Shown here piece after piece: positions 40,672 through 42,824 of a stretch of DNA of 42,824 nucleotides. Both the position numbers and the translations under genes were made by a program. Source of the DNA: Spirochaetota bacterium (GTDB lineage Bacteria > Spirochaetota > Spirochaetia > Sphaerochaetales > Sphaerochaetaceae); NCBI GenBank assembly GCA_918298275.1, contig CAKJZO010000017.1:1-42824 (forward strand), in the 5' to 3' direction. The notes below the pieces were generated by a model, which did no database searches, was not told the DNA's origin, and worked only from the letters and a program-made list of their open reading frames with translations. Position 1 is the first letter of the stretch; every line of letters begins with the position of its first letter.

Positions 40672-40735
40672 ATTCCTTCCTCCCCTGTTCCGTAAGAATC
40701 ATCTTTTTTTGAAAGCGGATGCAAGATTTATTACA

Positions 40736-40765
40736 ATTATCGCATAGCAGTTTGGTTTTTGACAA
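40736..40765 (-). promoter_or_regulatory. promoter of the LacI gene
   Basis: On the minus strand TTGTCA (40760-40765) and GATAAT (40736-40741), each 5 of 6 to consensus, are 18 bases apart. The leader to the ATG is about 60 bases. Confidence 0.65.
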
Positions 40766-40797
40766 GTCTTTGATTTGTGTCCGTAAAACTAAAATTA

Positions 40798-42666
40798 TTA
40801 AACCTTCAGACGCTTGATAAGGTTCTCTGCGGCCTTCATGGAAATGCCCGCCCTCTTGGAGATTTCCTCGGCGGAACACTGGATCACGTCATCAAGGGTC
40901 GTGAAGGCGGCAAGTATCTTCTCGCTGGAGGCCTTGCCTATTCCCGGGATGCTCTGCAGGAGATGGAAACTGGCCTCCTTGCTGCGCATAGCCTGGTTGG
41001 CTCCGGTTGCAAAGCGGTGGCACTCATCGCGGACGGCAATCAGCACGCGCAGACCCTCGTTGGAATGATCCAGCCTGAGATCCGGTCTGTCATCGTCGAA
41101 GACTATGGTTTCATAGCGCTTGGCAAGGCCCACTACAGGCACATCCGCCAGGCCGAGGTCATCAAGGACTTCTCGGGCAATGTTCACCTGCCCCTTGCCT
41201 CCGTCTATGAGAACCAGGCCGGGTTTCTGAAGGTTTTCATTGATTACGCGACTGTATCTGCGGTACACGGCTTCACGCATGGCGCCGAAGTCATCGATGG
41301 CCCCATCCAGCGACTTGATGTTGAATCTACGGTATCCTGCAGGATTCGGGTTACCGTTTACAAATGAGATGAGGCTTGCAACTGTGTACTTTCCGTTCAG
41401 CTGGGCGATATCGAAGCCCTCGATCAGCTCAGGCGGTTCTTCCAGGGAGCAGATATCCCGCAGGACTTCCAGAGCCTGGCTGTTGTCCTTGCTTCGCAGT
41501 CTCTTCTCGACATCACGCGAGGCATTTTCCGCGGCCATGCGCAGGATGCGGAAGTCCCTTCCCTCCTTTGGAACCGAGACACGCACATTCACTTTCAGGA
41601 ACTCGTTGAAATAGCGGGAGATCAGGTCCAGATCGATCTCATGGGAAACATAGATCTCGGTCGGGATCTGCCGGCCGTCCTCGTAGTACTGGGTCAGGAA
41701 GTTCAGAAGCGTCTCGCTCTCATCCCCGAACGTCTGGGCGCGGTAAAGGGCGCGGCCTATGAGTTTTCCGTCGCGGAACTGCATCAGGGCAACGGTACAG
41801 AGAGGACTGCGCATTTCTATGGCTGCGTAGTCGCGGCTCTCGGTATTCGAGTGGTCCTCGACCATCTGGGCCTTGGAAACAGCCTGTACGGCCTGAAGCA
41901 GGTCCCTCTTCTTGGCTGCGACCTCATACTCCATCTTTTTTGCGGCTACATTCATTTCGTCCTGCAGCTGGCGCTCAAGATCATCGTTCTTGCCGGAAAG
42001 GAAACCGCGGATGCGGTCTATGCTCTTTCCATATTCCTCCTTGGTCACCTTGCCGCAGCAGGGTGCGGAGCATCGTCCTATGTGATAGTAGAGACAGGGC
42101 TGGTTGCGTTTTCTCAGCGGCGTGGAGCACTTTCTGAGCGAGAACAGCCTGTCGATGAGGTCCATGTACTGGTTGACCTTCTGGGCCTCGGGAAACGGTC
42201 CGAAATACTCCGAGCCGTCCTTCATGATGCGCCGCGTGGAGAAGACCTTCGGGAAATCCTCCTTTGTGATGCGGATCATCGGGTAGCTCTTGCCGTCCTT
42301 CAGAAGGATGTTGTAGTGCGGATTGTATTTCTTGATGAGGTTGTTTTCCAGAATCAGGGCCTCGTAGTCGTTGCCGGTTATCACGTGGTCGATGTCGCGG
42401 ATCTTCTCCACCAGAGCCTGCGTCTTGCGGTCGCGGTTGGGCAGGAAATACTGGCTTACGCGCTTGCGGAGGCTCTTGGCCTTGCCGACGTAGATGACCG
42501 TACCGCTTTCATCCTTCATCAGGTAGCACCCGGGATTCAGTGGAAGGGCATGCGCCTTGGCCTTCGCTTTCTCGAAGTTTTCGCGCCTTGTTTTGAGTTC
42601 CTGCTCCGTTACCTGCTTGTCCACCTGATAGCTCAGGCCGACTTCGAATGCGTTCTTGTCCAACAT
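40798..42666 (-). CDS. uvrC: excinuclease ABC subunit C (UvrC)
   Basis: A 622-residue nucleotide-excision-repair endonuclease that makes both incisions around UvrB-marked damage. In order it has the GIY-YIG domain (GCYLMKD, Y48, and IYVGKAKSLRKRV, residues 46-70), a Cys-rich link (PCLYYHIGRCSAPC), the UvrB-binding UVR motif (LERQLQDEMNVAAKKMEYE, near residue 215), the RNase H-like domain from about 400, and C-terminal helix-hairpin-helix motifs (IPGIGKASSEKIL). Length and order are normal, with an N-terminal extension of about 30 residues. A TAGAAT at 42684-42689 may be its -10 box. Confidence 0.96.
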   Translation of the reverse strand: MLDKNAFEVGLSYQVDKQVTEQELKTRRENFEKAKAKAHALPLNPGCYLMKDESGTVIYVGKAKSLRKRVSQYFLPNRDRKTQALVEKIRDIDHVITGNDYEALILENNLIKKYNPHYNILLKDGKSYPMIRITKEDFPKVFSTRRIMKDGSEYFGPFPEAQKVNQYMDLIDRLFSLRKCSTPLRKRNQPCLYYHIGRCSAPCCGKVTKEEYGKSIDRIRGFLSGKNDDLERQLQDEMNVAAKKMEYEVAAKKRDLLQAVQAVSKAQMVEDHSNTESRDYAAIEMRSPLCTVALMQFRDGKLIGRALYRAQTFGDESETLLNFLTQYYEDGRQIPTEIYVSHEIDLDLISRYFNEFLKVNVRVSVPKEGRDFRILRMAAENASRDVEKRLRSKDNSQALEVLRDICSLEEPPELIEGFDIAQLNGKYTVASLISFVNGNPNPAGYRRFNIKSLDGAIDDFGAMREAVYRRYSRVINENLQKPGLVLIDGGKGQVNIAREVLDDLGLADVPVVGLAKRYETIVFDDDRPDLRLDHSNEGLRVLIAVRDECHRFATGANQAMRSKEASFHLLQSIPGIGKASSEKILAAFTTLDDVIQCSAEEISKRAGISMKAAENLIKRLKV

Positions 42667-42695
42667 GATGCCCTACAACGGGAATTCTACAGCAC

Positions 42696-42724
42696 TTGAA
42701 GGAAAAAAAGTAGTCCATTAAGAT
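42696..42724 (+). promoter_or_regulatory. promoter of the divergent gene at the right edge
   Basis: TTGAAG (42696-42701) and TAAGAT (42719-42724) are 17 bases apart. The -10 box ends six bases before the ATG at 42731, and there is no ribosome binding site. Confidence 0.5.
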
Positions 42725-42730
42725 TTCAGC

Positions 42731-42824
42731 ATGAGCCGTGACATCGACACCTTCATACAGGACATCCCCTACCTCTCATTCCAGCAGCGCCGCATGCTCC
42801 GCGAGGAGGCGATGGACCTTGCAC
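42731..42824 (+). CDS. start of an unidentified gene, cut by the window end
   Basis: The 31 visible codons begin MSRDIDTFIQDIPYLSF and continue with a charged helix (QQRRMLREEAMDLA). There is no stop before the edge. It is divergent from uvrC. I cannot name it from this fragment; a DprA-like or other DNA-processing protein is one thought, given the uvrC neighbour, but the evidence is slight. The promoter spacing suggests leaderless translation. Confidence 0.5.
   Translation, partial: MSRDIDTFIQDIPYLSFQQRRMLREEAMDLA

Noticed and set aside
41641-42699. A 352-codon open frame on the plus strand
   Set aside because: It is antisense to uvrC, whose domains are complete and unmistakable.
1-42824. 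CRISPR arrays, tRNA, rRNA, phage or conjugation genes
   Set aside because: No regularly spaced repeats, no cloverleaf with a plausible anticodon, no rRNA-like sequence and no phage or conjugation proteins were seen on either strand.

Overview
The window (42.8 kb, moderate GC) looks like chromosomal DNA of an anaerobic Gram-negative-type bacterium, most likely a spirochaete (Treponema/Sphaerochaeta-like). Reasons: exported proteins whose mature N-termini read GGASEAQ or GGNEAA in the style of spirochaetal binding proteins, a small membrane protein resembling the spirochaetal P13 porin family, several lipoproteins, a multidomain flavodiiron/rubredoxin oxygen reductase, and a desulfoferrodoxin domain. 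The taxonomic call is an inference. I see no tRNA, rRNA, CRISPR array or phage.

Region 1 (1-1519) is an ISL3-family insertion sequence whose left tip is the first base of the window. It is followed by a compact GC-rich foldable stretch ending in a strong terminator hairpin, which may be an RNA gene. Region 2 (1742-5488, minus) holds a flavodiiron protein, an ABC-2 exporter pair and a small conserved protein. Region 3 (5667-15042) groups four predicted exported or membrane-anchored esterases/hydrolases, a P13-like protein, and a classical MoxR ATPase-DUF58-membrane protein operon (8064-11849), which suggests cell-envelope work. Region 4 (15137-19330, plus) carries a 41-residue membrane peptide, an iron-dependent alcohol dehydrogenase, an XRE regulator fused to a complete desulfoferrodoxin, a serine-palmitoyltransferase-like PLP enzyme and a LysR regulator.

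Region 5 (19390-40671, minus) is a 21-kb organic-acid catabolic locus made of two operons. The LacI-linked operon (39528 to 29074) runs ketopantoate-reductase-like enzyme, cyclase-family hydrolase, PEP-mutase/isocitrate-lyase-family enzyme, TRAP transporter (P, Q, M), a 2H-phosphoesterase-like protein, a cytosolic beta-propeller, MFS carrier, YhcH-family protein, bile-acid/sodium-symporter-family carrier, Dabb protein and cupin. The second operon (28249 to 19390) runs aconitase-family hydratase, AtuA/DUF1446 protein, DUF4387 protein, tripartite tricarboxylate transporter TctC-B-A, 2-hydroxyacid dehydrogenase and HpaI-type aldolase. A PIN/Phd toxin-antitoxin pair sits on the opposite strand between them. 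Together they suggest uptake of a di- or tricarboxylate, hydration or dehydration, oxidation or reduction, and carbon-carbon cleavage to central metabolites; the substrate is unknown. Region 6 is uvrC and the start of a divergent gene.

Four signals stand out beyond gene content. (a) At least six genes have a sigma-70-like -10 box only 6-7 nt before the start codon and no ribosome binding site, so they are probably leaderless. (b) Both binding-protein/permease junctions (TctC-TctB and DctP-DctQ) carry terminator-like hairpins that would give excess binding protein. (c) The XRE regulator keeps every iron ligand expected for a two-iron superoxide reductase. (d) The two acid-catabolism operons contain four unrelated transporter types with several enzymes of unknown reaction.
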